Origin: Ignavibacteriales bacterium
Lineage (GTDB): Bacteria; Bacteroidota; Ignavibacteria; Ignavibacteriales; Ignavibacteriaceae
Assembly: GCA_016714125.1 (NCBI GenBank)
Contig: JADJNX010000006.1
Coordinates: 149,988 to 213,987 of the forward strand
Direction: 5' to 3'
DNA length: 64,000 bases
Of this stretch, positions 25,570 through 35,085 are shown piece after piece; position 1 is the first letter of the stretch, and each line of letters starts with the position of its first letter. The notes beneath the pieces were generated by a model that worked only from the letters and a program-made list of their open reading frames with translations, made no database searches and had not been told where the DNA came from. The position numbers and the translations under genes are program-made.

Positions 25570-27074
25570 ATGAAACACAAAGCAGATAGAATAGACAAGA
25601 AAAAAGTAGTAATTATCGGTTCCGGATTAGGCGGGCTGTCGGCGGCTCTGAGGCTCTCCTCGAAGGGTCATAAGGTCACGATATTAGAAAAATTCAATAA
25701 AGCAGGCGGCAGATTAAACCAGCTAAAGATGGATGGTTTTACGTTTGATGTTGGTCCCTCATTTATGAGCATGACCTATGAGCTTGATGAATTATTCACT
25801 TCGTGTGGCATCAAAAATCCCGTTACGATGCAGGAACTTGATCCGCTCTATACTGTTTATTTTGAAGGAAATCCAAAACCTTACAGGATATTCAAAGACC
25901 TGCAAAAGCTTGAAAAAGAATTTGAGGGGCTCGAGCCAAATCTGGCTGAAAAGGCTGACAAATATCTAAAACGCGCGGGTGAATTTTTTCATGATACCGA
26001 GGGGAAGGTTGTTAAATCAAATTTTAACAACAAGTTTGAGTATCTGTTGAAACTTACCGGGGTTCCGATGAAACATTTTCCTTATCTTTTTAAGACGATG
26101 TGGAGTGAGGTTGAAAAAACATTTGAATCGGAAGAAGTTCGTGTAATTTTTTCTTTAGTGGCTTTTTTCCTGGGATCAACACCATTTCAAACTCCTTCTG
26201 TCTATTCACTGTTAAACTATACAGAAATGAGACACAATGGTTATTGGAAAGTTAAAGGCGGGATGTATCGATTGGTTGATGAACTTCTTAAACTTCTTGA
26301 AGAAAGAGGAGTTGAGATTGTTTACAACACTGAGATAGTTGGTTTTGAAGAAAAGAATGGCAAACTCGAAAGTCTGGTGGATCAAAACGGCAAAAAGTGG
26401 AACGCAGATATTTTATTTCCAACGCCGATGCAGCATCTTTCAGAGGAAGAGTGTTAAACCGCAACAAATTCAGAGATGAAAAACTCGATAAAATGCATTG
26501 GACACTTGCGCCTTTCACTATCTATCTTGGGGTAAAGGGTCAGATTCCAAATCTTGAACATCATAACTATTTTCTGGGAAGCAACTTTAGAGGATACGCT
26601 GATACTATATTCACATCTTCAATTTCGCCTCAGAAACCATATTATTATGTGAATGTATCGTCAAAATCTTTCCCTGAGTGTGCACCTGAGGGATGTGAAA
26701 ATATCTTTATACTTTGTCCCGTTCCCGATCTAAGATACAAGGCAAACTGGGATGACCGGGAAGAACTGGCACAAAATATTATTGATGATCTCTCTGAAAG
26801 AGTGGGTTATGACATATCAGGTAATATCATGACTAAAAAAATAATGGACCCAATTGAGTGGGAAGGGGCTTTTAACCTCTACAAAGGTTCCGGATTGGGG
26901 CTTGCACACGATATGGATCAGGTTGGTGCATTCCGACCAAAAAACAAAGACGAAAAATATGGTAACCTCTATTATGTAGGTGCCTCAACCACTCCCGGTA
27001 CAGGATTACCGATGGTAGTGATCAGTTCAAAACTTGTAATGGAAAGACTGGAGGAAGACTATGGAATTTTATGA
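25570..27074 (+). CDS. crtI: Phytoene desaturase (frameshifted)
   Basis: A bacterial CrtI of about 501 residues. KVVIIGSGLGGLSAALRLSSKGHKVTILEK and GGRLNQLKMDGFTFDVGPSF form the FAD region; YVGASTTPGTGLPMVVISSKLV is the C-terminal signature of phytoene desaturases converting phytoene to lycopene. A missing T in ATTTT near 26412-26415 breaks the frame; restored, it reads NADIFISNADAASFRGRVLN. A GTG at 25552 gives a longer start, but the ATG at 25570 is preferred. It overlaps crtB by 14 bases. TTCAA-N6-TTGAA near 25520-25535 is a short palindrome upstream of unknown meaning. Confidence 0.9.
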
Positions 27075-27900
27075 TAACATCTGTTCCCGTACTTCAAGCC
27101 TTTTCACAAAAGCTTATTCCACCTCATTCAGTTTGGGAATAAAAGCTTTTGAGAAACGCTTCCAAAGCCCGATCTATTCCATTTATGGATATGTGCGGCT
27201 TGCTGATGAAATTGTTGATACATTTCACGGTCACGACAAAGCGATACTGCTGATGGAATTCAGGGAAGAGACAGAAAAAGCGATTCAAAGGGGAATCTCC
27301 ACAAACCCGATTATTCATGCTTTTCAAGGGGTTGTTAATGAGTATAATGTTGACAAGGAATTTATTGACGCATTTCTCGACAGCATGGAGATGGACCTGC
27401 ACAACAGTTACTACGAAGAGAAAAAATATGATGAATATATATATGGTTCCGCTGAAGTAGTGGGATTAATGTGTCTAAGGGTTTTTTGTGAGAAGGATGA
27501 AGAATTGTTTAACTCGCTCAGAGAACCTGCAAGGGCTCTTGGGTCTGCTTTTCAAAAAGTGAATTTTTTACGCGACATCAAATCTGATATTGACGAAAGA
27601 GGAAGAATATATCTTCCAAATGTTGATACTGAACATGGCATCGATGATCATAATAAAAAACTTCTCGAAGATACAATCCGTGAAGAGTTTGTATTAGCCC
27701 TTGAGGGGATAAAGAAACTGCCTCCGGGAGTTAGACTTGGTGTTTATTCGGCATATCTTTATTATATTAAACTCTTCGAAAAAATCTGTTCAAACAAGGT
27801 GCATGCCTTGTTAAAAAAGAGAATCAGAGTGCCAAATCCTGTGAAGTTTATGTTGTTAACCAAATCGATAATTGAAGTAAAGGTATTAAAAACTTGTTGA
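27061..27900 (+). CDS. crtB: Phytoene synthase
   Basis: A 279-residue squalene/phytoene synthase. Two Asp-rich Mg2+ motifs are present: YVRLADEIVDTF (DxxxD, about residues 45-56) and RDIKSDIDERGRIYLP (about 177-192). It condenses two geranylgeranyl diphosphates to phytoene. The start overlaps crtI and the end overlaps the next gene by 7 bases, showing tight operon structure. No GGPP synthase (crtE) is present in the window. Confidence 0.95.
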   Translation: MEFYDNICSRTSSLFTKAYSTSFSLGIKAFEKRFQSPIYSIYGYVRLADEIVDTFHGHDKAILLMEFREETEKAIQRGISTNPIIHAFQGVVNEYNVDKEFIDAFLDSMEMDLHNSYYEEKKYDEYIYGSAEVVGLMCLRVFCEKDEELFNSLREPARALGSAFQKVNFLRDIKSDIDERGRIYLPNVDTEHGIDDHNKKLLEDTIREEFVLALEGIKKLPPGVRLGVYSAYLYYIKLFEKICSNKVHALLKKRIRVPNPVKFMLLTKSIIEVKVLKTC

Positions 27901-28460
27901 TTAAATTCTCATTGCTAACATTTGTTCTCCTTTTTGTGGGGAGTGCAGCCGGTTTAAACCGTGAGACATCAGACATTGATGAAAAAACAAAAGAATATAT
28001 AAGAACCACATTTTATGCAGGTGTGGAAGACGAATCAAAAGCTGAAGAATTAAAGGCTTACATCGATAAAAAATTTGGCAAAAAGCTTAAATCGATGTCA
28101 CCTTTTGTTTTGGCATATCTCGGTGGTACCGAGACTCTTCTTGCCAAACATGCAATAAATCCGTTTACAAAACTTGATCTCCTTAATTCGGGACTGGATA
28201 AAATCGCCTTTGCGATTAAAAAACAACCAAATTCACTTGAGATTCGTTTTATGCGGTTTTCAATTCTGCACTTCATTCCTGCAATTTTGGGACATTCAAA
28301 AGAAAGAGATGAAGACCTTGAAGTAATTTATGGACTTCTTTTAAAGAAAGATTATTCAGAGCTGGATAAAAAGACTCAAGCAGGTTTGGTGAAGTTTTTA
28401 CTTGAGTCTGAAAGACTCGATAAAAACAAAAGTGCCAAACTCCGCACTCTGCTTAAATAA
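27894..28460 (+). CDS. Unknown exported protein within the carotenoid operon
   Basis: A 188-residue protein whose TTG start overlaps the crtB stop by 7 bases. Signal peptide (IKFSLLTFVLLFVGSAAG), then a helical, Lys/Glu-rich mature part (SMSPFVLAYLGGTETLLAKHAINPFTKLDLLNSGLDKIAFAIKKQPNSLEIRFMR). I recognise no enzyme family. Its position between crtB and crtYcd with overlapping translation makes a role in carotenoid handling or the membrane/periplasm interface plausible, as inference only. Confidence 0.65.
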   Translation: MLIKFSLLTFVLLFVGSAAGLNRETSDIDEKTKEYIRTTFYAGVEDESKAEELKAYIDKKFGKKLKSMSPFVLAYLGGTETLLAKHAINPFTKLDLLNSGLDKIAFAIKKQPNSLEIRFMRFSILHFIPAILGHSKERDEDLEVIYGLLLKKDYSELDKKTQAGLVKFLLESERLDKNKSAKLRTLLK

Positions 28461-28471
28461 CCGGTGTTTTT

Positions 28472-29140
28472 ATGAGCAGATATCTGCTGATCAATCTTTT
28501 AACGGTACTCTTCCCCGTCATTCTCTCGTTTGAAAAGAAAATTTCCTTTTACAAAAAGTTTAAGTATTTACTCTTTTCGATATTAACTGTAAGTCCCTTT
28601 TATTTAGTGTGGGATGCAGTGGCAACCTCCCGGGGCGACTGGGGTTTCTCACCTGAATATCTTGTCGGAATCTATATTTTTGGATTACCTCTTGAAGAGG
28701 TTCTCTTTTTTGTTACGGTCCCATACTCCTGCATTTTTATATACGAAACTGTAAAACTTTACATCCCCGAGAAAAAACTCCCCTTCGACAAAAACTATTA
28801 TTATTTAGCAGGTGCAATTTTAATCGCTGCGGCAGGATTTTTTAGTTCTCAATATTATACTTCCACAGTAATGATTTTCTCAGCGATTTTTCTTTTTATT
28901 GCAGCCACATTTAAGCCGGCAATTTTGGCTTCTCGAGTTTATTGGATTTCAATTGGTATAACTTTCCTGCCATTTCTTGTCGTGAATTATTTTTTAACCG
29001 CACCTCCAATAGTCTGGTATTCACCGGAAGCCATCTGGGGGGCGAGATTCATTACAATACCTCTCGAAGATTTTTTCTATTCTTTTTCAATGATTTCCTT
29101 CTGGTTCTTTTTTTATCTCCTCTATAAACGAGACATTTGA
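28472..29140 (+). CDS. crtY: Fused lycopene cyclase CrtYcd
   Basis: A 222-residue polytopic protein made of two lycopene cyclase domains. Each carries the characteristic PLEE/PLED signature: FGLPLEEVLFFVTVPYSC (about residues 70-87) and TIPLEDFFYSFSMI (about 197-210). This is the fused version of the heterodimeric CrtYc/CrtYd cyclase known from Bacteroidota and actinobacteria, and it converts lycopene to gamma- or beta-carotene. With CruF downstream, the monocyclic gamma-carotene is the expected intermediate. 11 bases separate it from the preceding gene. Confidence 0.9.
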   Translation: MSRYLLINLLTVLFPVILSFEKKISFYKKFKYLLFSILTVSPFYLVWDAVATSRGDWGFSPEYLVGIYIFGLPLEEVLFFVTVPYSCIFIYETVKLYIPEKKLPFDKNYYYLAGAILIAAAGFFSSQYYTSTVMIFSAIFLFIAATFKPAILASRVYWISIGITFLPFLVVNYFLTAPPIVWYSPEAIWGARFITIPLEDFFYSFSMISFWFFFYLLYKRDI

Positions 29141-30307
29141 TGAAAAAAGTAGTGGTGATTGGTGCCGGTCTTGGAGGTCTTTCTTACGGCTGAACTTTTC
29201 CTTTTTAAAAGTTTCAGAGAATACTCCACATTTTTGAACAAAAAAGCACTTAAAACACTCCTCAATCTTCCCAAAATTGACAGTTTCAGAACGATGCATC
29301 AGGCAAATGCCTCATTCTTTAAACACCCTGAGTTAATTCAACTCTTTGACAGATACGCCACCTACAACGGTTCCGATCCCTATAAAGCTCCTGCAACTCT
29401 GAACATCATCCAACATGTTGAATATGGAATTGGCGGGTTTACATTAAAAGGCGGTATATACTCACTAAGCAGAGCAATGACCGATGTGGCACTAAAACTC
29501 GGCGTGGAAATTTTGACCAATCACCCTGTTGACGAGATAGTTCTTGCATGTAACAATGTGCATGGGGTGTGCTGCAGGGGAAAAGTGATCGATGATCCAA
29601 ACAGAGTAATCGGAGTCCGGTGTGGTGAAAAGGTGATCGAAGCTGATATAGTTGTATCAAACTCCGATGTCACAAATACTTACAAGAAGTTATTAAATGA
29701 CTCGCAGGTGGCTCCCGCAAGAAAATATTATAAAACTGAGCCATCTTCATCTGCGCTCGTTTTTTATTGGGGTGTTCAGGGAGAGTATCCTCAATTAAAA
29801 ATGCACAATGTTATCTTTTCAGATGACTACAAAAAAGAGTTTACTGAAATTTTTGATAAAGGGGAAGTACCCGACGACCCAACAATTTATATCTATATCT
29901 CCTCCAAATATAATCCAACCGATGCCGTTGAAAATGGTGAAAACTGGTTTGTGATGATCAATATGCCTCCGGGAAAAGAGGAAACTGCTCTTGATATTCA
30001 ATCGATCAAAGAGAAAATTATAGAGAAAGTGAATAAAACTCTTGATATTGACCTCAATAAAAAAATCATTTTTGAAAGAGTGTTAACCCCTCAAATGATC
30101 GAAGAAAAAACATCATCAGTTTTTGGCAGTTTATATGGAATTTCCTCAAATAATCGTTTTGCGGCATTTTTGAGGCAGGATAACAGATCAAAAGAATATA
30201 ACGGACTCTATTTTTGTGGTGGCAGTGCACATTCAGGGGGAGAGATTCCTCTTGTCATTCTTTCCGGTAAAATAGTTTCCGACCTGATATCAAAATATGA
30301 AGTATAG
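29141..30307 (+). pseudogene. crtD: CrtD-like carotenoid 3,4-desaturase with internal deletion
   Basis: The gene begins MKKVVVIGAGLGGLS at 29141, one base after crtY, and then jumps at about 29186 to TAELFLFKSFREYSTFLNKKA in another frame. In the family these segments are separated by roughly 110 residues (rest of the FAD fold and part of the substrate domain), so about 330 bases are missing. After the junction the frame is open to the stop: DRYATYNGSDPYKAPATLNII, VEYGIGGFTLKGGIYSL and CGGSAHSGGEIPLVILSG fit 1-hydroxycarotenoid 3,4-desaturases. Either the locus is dead or the assembly collapsed a segment. Confidence 0.75.
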
Positions 30308-30328
30308 ACGATATATGGAGTTTCTCAA

Positions 30329-30988
30329 TTGATAAAAGCCAACCCCAACCCATGGTTTAACAGGTTGTTCACAGCCTATCTTGAAAGGTTGATGCGAAAA
30401 TCTTTCTCCGGATTTCATATTGTAAATAAATTCCCCGTTTTACCTGATGATAGAGCAGTATTATTTACTCCCAACCACTTTTCATGGTGGGATGGTTTTT
30501 TGATTCAAAAGATTCAGAGGGAGTTTCTTCCAAAAAAGAATTTTTTTATTCTGATGCTCGTAAAACAGTTAAAAGTTTATCGTTTTTTTAACTGGATGGG
30601 GGCATACGGTGTTGAACAGGAGAGTATTTCAAGTGTTATGCAAACAGTTAAATATACCCGTGATCTGCTTTCATCCCCTGAAAATCTGGTGATTATTTAT
30701 CCTCAGGGAGAGATTCAGCCTTATGGCATCGATAAAGTGGTGTTGCAAAAAGGGATTACCAAATTTGCCGGGGGTGAAGCTTCAAATTCCGTTGTCATTC
30801 CTATAGCCTTCAAAATTCAATTTGATGAGGACAAAAAACCGGCTGTATATTGTTCAATTGGTGAGGTGCTTGAGGCAAAAGAAGTTTCTGATGATTTCGC
30901 CCGGTTTGAATCGGCGTTTTTGGCTAATCTTGACGAACTGGAGCAGAAGTCGCTTAAGAGAGAATCGGTCAGGGATTTATTTAAATGA
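30329..30988 (+). CDS. PlsC-family acyltransferase (carotenoid glycoside acylation, CruD-like)
   Basis: A 219-residue 1-acylglycerol-3-phosphate acyltransferase-like enzyme beginning with TTG. Catalytic motif HFSWWDG (HxxxxD) near residue 48 and the block YPQGEIQP near residue 130 define the family. It overlaps the glycosyltransferase by 4 bases (ATGA) inside the crt operon, matching the CruC/CruD pairing of chlorobactene glucoside laurate. The likely acceptor is the sugar of the carotenoid glycoside. Confidence 0.8.
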   Translation: MIKANPNPWFNRLFTAYLERLMRKSFSGFHIVNKFPVLPDDRAVLFTPNHFSWWDGFLIQKIQREFLPKKNFFILMLVKQLKVYRFFNWMGAYGVEQESISSVMQTVKYTRDLLSSPENLVIIYPQGEIQPYGIDKVVLQKGITKFAGGEASNSVVIPIAFKIQFDEDKKPAVYCSIGEVLEAKEVSDDFARFESAFLANLDELEQKSLKRESVRDLFK

Positions 30989-32097
30989 ATTATGAATTGA
31001 TTCCGGTTGTCATCATAACTTTTGCGGCACTGGTTACATTTTTAGTAAGTCTCTACAATTTTTTTACCGCCCCAACTGTTGGCAGGGGAGCCTTCCTTCA
31101 AGAAACTGAATCTCAGTCCAAAATCTCAATATTGATTCCCGCACGGAACGAAGAAAACAACATCGGAAATTGTCTCGAAAGTTGTATCAGTCAGGATTAT
31201 CAAAATCTTGAGATAATAGTGCTTGATGATCATTCAGAAGATCGTACTGCTCAAGTAGTGATGGCAAGAACTTTAACCGATTCCAGGGTCAGACTGCTCA
31301 AAGGGAAAGAGTTGCCTTTGGGGTGGCTTGGTAAAAACTGGGCATGCCATCAGATGGCGGGTATCGCCACCGGTGAATATCTGCTATTTATCGATGCTGA
31401 TGTCACTTTGGGAAAAGAGGCAGTATCAAGAGTTATTTCTACTGTTAAATCGAATAACATTGGGATGTTTTCAGTTTTCCCAACACAGATTTTGACCGGC
31501 ATTGGGGCAACAGTAGTGATTCCCATAATGAACTGGCTCCTTTTAAATTTTCTTCCCTTACTACAAGTTTTTCAATCAGATTCGGCAAAGTTTGTCGCAG
31601 CAAACGGGCAGTTTATCCTTTTTTCCAAAGAGACATATCAAAAGTCAGGGGGGCATGCTGCAGTTAAGGGAATGGTGGTTGAGGATATGGAACTTGCAAG
31701 AGGAGTTAAACGATCCGGAGTAAAATTAATGACCGCACTTGGAGGTGATCTGATCAAGTGTAAAATGTATTCCGGTTTTGGGGAATCGATAAAAGGTTTT
31801 ACGAAGAATTTTTATCCCGGGTTTGGAATTTCAGGAATAACATTTATCATAATGATCAGTTTATTTTTGGTGATTTATCTCCTTCCGGCTGTCTTTGTGT
31901 TTTTTAGTTTATTGTGGCTTCCTGCAGTGATATTGGTACTTTTATCAAAGATTTTGATTTCATTAATTAGTAAATCCAACATTTTGGTGGAAATTATAGC
32001 CCACCCTGTTCAGATGGTAATTATGTATATTACAGGGTTAAAATCCGTTTATTTAGCGAAAACAGGCAGACTGGAATGGAAAGGCAGAACTTTATAG
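30985..32097 (+). CDS. Membrane glycosyltransferase family 2 (carotenoid glycosylation)
   Basis: A 370-residue GT2 enzyme: an N-terminal membrane segment, then SILIPARNEENNIGNCLESC, the nucleotide-sugar Asp in VLDDHSEDRT, DxD-type LLFIDADV, and the acceptor-side VVEDMELARGVKRSG. The C-terminal third has three to four membrane spans. The size and shape fit CruC/CruG-like carotenoid glycosyltransferases. It overlaps the acyltransferase before it and the CruF gene after it (22 bases). Confidence 0.8.
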   Translation: MNYELIPVVIITFAALVTFLVSLYNFFTAPTVGRGAFLQETESQSKISILIPARNEENNIGNCLESCISQDYQNLEIIVLDDHSEDRTAQVVMARTLTDSRVRLLKGKELPLGWLGKNWACHQMAGIATGEYLLFIDADVTLGKEAVSRVISTVKSNNIGMFSVFPTQILTGIGATVVIPIMNWLLLNFLPLLQVFQSDSAKFVAANGQFILFSKETYQKSGGHAAVKGMVVEDMELARGVKRSGVKLMTALGGDLIKCKMYSGFGESIKGFTKNFYPGFGISGITFIIMISLFLVIYLLPAVFVFFSLLWLPAVILVLLSKILISLISKSNILVEIIAHPVQMVIMYITGLKSVYLAKTGRLEWKGRTL

Positions 32098-32726
32098 AGA
32101 AAAATGGCGCAGTACTTCTGCTTGCCATTATCTATTCTGTAGGAATACTCGGACATTCATTGGAAAATTTCCTTCCATTAATGAAGGATTTAACCCCATT
32201 TGTGTTGTTACTTTCAATTGTTATGGTTATATGGTTCACCCGTAGCGACTGGAACAAGAAGGTAATAATTTGGGCTGTCTCTACCTTTGTGGTCACCTTT
32301 ACCCTTGAAGCTGTTGGTGTGGCAACAGGTGTAATATTTGGGAAATACACCTATGGTTCGACACTTGGTCCCGGACTTTTTGGTGTTCCGATTATGATCG
32401 GACTTAACTGGGTAATCATTATTTATGCCATTGTCTCAATTTTAACAAAGGTGACTGACAACCTTTTTGCTTTTGTTTTCCTTGCCGGAAGCGCCACCGT
32501 TGCATTTGATTTTGTTATGGAGCCAATCGCGATGCATCTGAATTATTGGAATTGGGATAACGGCATCATTCCGTTACAAAACTATATCGCATGGTTTATT
32601 ATCTCTTCACTTGCCGCAATTGTTTACTTCTTTTTAAAACAAAAACCCGAAAAAGATCTTCCAATTTATCTTGTAATTATTCAATTGGTATTTTTCCTTC
32701 TGCTGGATATAATCCTGGTGCAATAG
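32076..32726 (+). CDS. cruF: Carotenoid 1',2'-hydratase CruF
   Basis: A 216-residue protein with about seven membrane spans, of the DUF422/CruF family. Recognisable blocks are TFTLEAVGVATGVIFGKYTYGSTLGPGLFGVPIMIGLNWV and TVAFDFVMEPIAMHLNYWNWD. CruF adds water to the psi-end of gamma-carotene, giving the 1'-hydroxyl that is later glycosylated. It is translationally coupled to the preceding gene and abuts crtW directly. Confidence 0.9.
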   Translation: MERQNFIEKNGAVLLLAIIYSVGILGHSLENFLPLMKDLTPFVLLLSIVMVIWFTRSDWNKKVIIWAVSTFVVTFTLEAVGVATGVIFGKYTYGSTLGPGLFGVPIMIGLNWVIIIYAIVSILTKVTDNLFAFVFLAGSATVAFDFVMEPIAMHLNYWNWDNGIIPLQNYIAWFIISSLAAIVYFFLKQKPEKDLPIYLVIIQLVFFLLLDIILVQ

Positions 32727-33446
32727 ATGGAAATTAAAGGTATCCTGATTGCATCAACTGTGATTATTTTATGGGCGATGCACCTGTTCTACATCCTTTC
32801 TTTTGTTAATCCCGATCCTCTGTCTCCTCTCTTCTATCTTCACATCCTGATTCAGGCTTATCTATATACAGGATTGTTTATAACGGGTCACGATGCAATG
32901 CATGGCACTGTGAGCAAAAATAAATTGACTAACAAGATATTTGGATATACCTCCACTTTCCTTTTTGCCGGGATGTCTTATAACAGGTTGATTCAACACC
33001 ATTTTGACCATCACCGGTATCCGGGAACGGAAAAAGATCCTGACTTTAATGTCAAAACTCAGAATTTTTGGTTGTGGTGGTTAACCTTTATGAAAAGATA
33101 TACCACTATTGGACAGATTGTAGTGATGGCGGTTGGTTACAATGTTTTAAAGATTTGGTTCAGTGAGACGAGTATAATCGTTTTTTGGGTGGTTCCGGCT
33201 TTTCTGGGGACACTGCAATTATTCTTTTTTGGGACCTATCTCCCTCATAAATATCCTCATACTGAGGAGATGAAACCTCACAATGCGCGTTCACAAGTGA
33301 AAAACCACCTGCGCGCAATGCTTAGTTGTTACTTTTTTGGCTACCACTATGAACATCACAGTTATCCAGCAATTCCCTGGTGGAATCTCTACAAGATTAG
33401 AGAAAAAGGATTAACAAAAGAAGAGGTTATGCAGCACAGGCACTAA
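32727..33446 (+). CDS. crtW: Beta-carotene ketolase CrtW
   Basis: A 239-residue di-iron membrane oxygenase. His boxes: HDAMHGTV, QHHFDHHRYPG and GYHYEHHSYPAIPWW, with the CrtW marker FFFGTYLPHKYPH. It introduces a keto group at C4 of a beta ring. The ATG directly follows the cruF stop. It is the last gene of the operon; no hydroxylase (crtZ) is found nearby, so the ring is predicted to lack a 3-hydroxyl. Confidence 0.92.
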   Translation: MEIKGILIASTVIILWAMHLFYILSFVNPDPLSPLFYLHILIQAYLYTGLFITGHDAMHGTVSKNKLTNKIFGYTSTFLFAGMSYNRLIQHHFDHHRYPGTEKDPDFNVKTQNFWLWWLTFMKRYTTIGQIVVMAVGYNVLKIWFSETSIIVFWVVPAFLGTLQLFFFGTYLPHKYPHTEEMKPHNARSQVKNHLRAMLSCYFFGYHYEHHSYPAIPWWNLYKIREKGLTKEEVMQHRH

Positions 33447-33471
33447 CCTGTAATCTTAAATCCCTCCAGAA

Positions 33472-34908
33472 TCACCTCTCCATAAACCAGAATGCTTCCT
33501 GCTCGGAAGTTAACAGATTTTTTGAAGCTTCGATAACATCCTCAACATATTTTTGAGTCCGCATCCCAACAAGCACTGAAGAGACACACGGAAGTGAGGC
33601 GGTCATGATTAGAGATTTTCTTGCGAGAGAATGGCCCTTTAATTCCTGAGGGAGGTAGTTGTTCAAAATTCCGTGCAACTTCATGTTGTTCATGTTATAT
33701 TTTGCAATCACAATGGTTTGAAGAATCATGGTAAAATTCTTGACTTCCATCAAAAAGTTTTGGGCAACTTCAACAACAATACCCGGTGTGGATTCATTTT
33801 CGATAACAATCGACTTTATCATTCTGATTCGGGGGTTGACATAAAATTCCAGAAGATCGGTAAGAGAGACGGGATTATCAAGGTCATCAAAATTTTTCAT
33901 TAAAAATCTTGCAATCCCAAATGAGTCTTTCATGTCCTGAATTTTTTCATAACCCAGTCTCATTTGACGCTTCATTTCATGAATTACAGTCTCGGCAAGC
34001 ACCTCCACTTTACGGTATGAAGCTTGTAAGTCTTTCAGGTTAAAACTTCCCTGCATATCAAAGTCACCAAGTCGTTCTATCCTGTTATTCACAATTGCAT
34101 TTAGAGGGCGGTTAATTATTACCCCCAGACCTGCTTTATGAGCAAGTTTAATCGCACTTTTCCCATTTTCAGCCTGATTTACGAGGGTTAAACTGTCTTT
34201 CTCTTTAAGATTTAAGGGCAGTTGAATAACCGAGATACCTTTATCAAATTTTCCGTTTGGAGAGATTTTAAGGATTTCTTCAAGTGAGGTAAAATGTCTG
34301 TGAAAACTTTGTTGTCCAAAGGTATTGGATGAAATTCCGTAATATCGAATTCTTCCGGCTTTGCTTTCCTCTTCAAGATGTTCAAAGGCCGCTCTAAGTC
34401 GGGAATAATATTCTTTTCTAAGTTTCGACAGGTCGCGTTCGTGTGAATACATCAGGAAGTATTCGGGATTATGAATGAGGAAAAGATCGAGGTAACCACA
34501 ATCCATTCGTTTAATCGACTCAGTAATCTGGTCTTTCAGGAACGAGGGGTGGATGCAGTGCCGAAGATCGGGGGAACAATCGGTTACTTCAGGGTAAGCC
34601 AATCCCTGGGCTTCGCGTCGTTTTACCGATTCGAGGTTTTTCCCCTGAATGTATCCTGCCTTGGAGGCGATAATAAAATTACCTCTTCGAAGACTGGTGG
34701 AGACTTCAATTTCTTTTATCACTTCACCGATTAAAATTTCGCTGTTGCCATCGGAGTAGTTGGTGGAAGTATCGATAAAATTTATCCCTGAAAGAAGCGC
34801 TTTCCTTAAGGCTTCTGCCTGTGAACGCACTCTCGAATCTACCCGGTAGCTGCCGAATCCAAAAACTGACACTTCTATACCGGTTTTGCCTAAAATTCTT
34901 TTTTCCAT
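33472..34908 (-). CDS. Aldo/keto reductase family protein (long form)
   Basis: A 478-residue protein. The N-terminal part has KRILGKTGIEVSVFGFGSYRVD and FIDTSTNYSDGNSE with the family Asp-Tyr, then DLFLIHNPE and SSNTFGQ. This is the AKR barrel, about 300 residues; the C-terminal 150 residues are an extension ending SVLVGMRTQKYVEDVIEA. Members reduce carbonyls with NADPH. It converges with the crt operon and faces a 177-base gap before ccdA. Confidence 0.8.
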   Translation of the reverse strand: MEKRILGKTGIEVSVFGFGSYRVDSRVRSQAEALRKALLSGINFIDTSTNYSDGNSEILIGEVIKEIEVSTSLRRGNFIIASKAGYIQGKNLESVKRREAQGLAYPEVTDCSPDLRHCIHPSFLKDQITESIKRMDCGYLDLFLIHNPEYFLMYSHERDLSKLRKEYYSRLRAAFEHLEEESKAGRIRYYGISSNTFGQQSFHRHFTSLEEILKISPNGKFDKGISVIQLPLNLKEKDSLTLVNQAENGKSAIKLAHKAGLGVIINRPLNAIVNNRIERLGDFDMQGSFNLKDLQASYRKVEVLAETVIHEMKRQMRLGYEKIQDMKDSFGIARFLMKNFDDLDNPVSLTDLLEFYVNPRIRMIKSIVIENESTPGIVVEVAQNFLMEVKNFTMILQTIVIAKYNMNNMKLHGILNNYLPQELKGHSLARKSLIMTASLPCVSSVLVGMRTQKYVEDVIEASKNLLTSEQEAFWFMER

Positions 34909-35085
34909 GATACTTCCTTCTCAATACAATAATTGAAATATAAATATAATAAAAAGATTGCTAATAATGAGTGAGAAGTTTTTATTTGTCGGAGGGGAGG
35001 AGGTTTTAGTCGTTATTTTTGTCGTAGAATGTTGCCGGGTAAAACCCCCGAATTGGATTAGAATTTCAGGGGTTAAGGTTTAATA

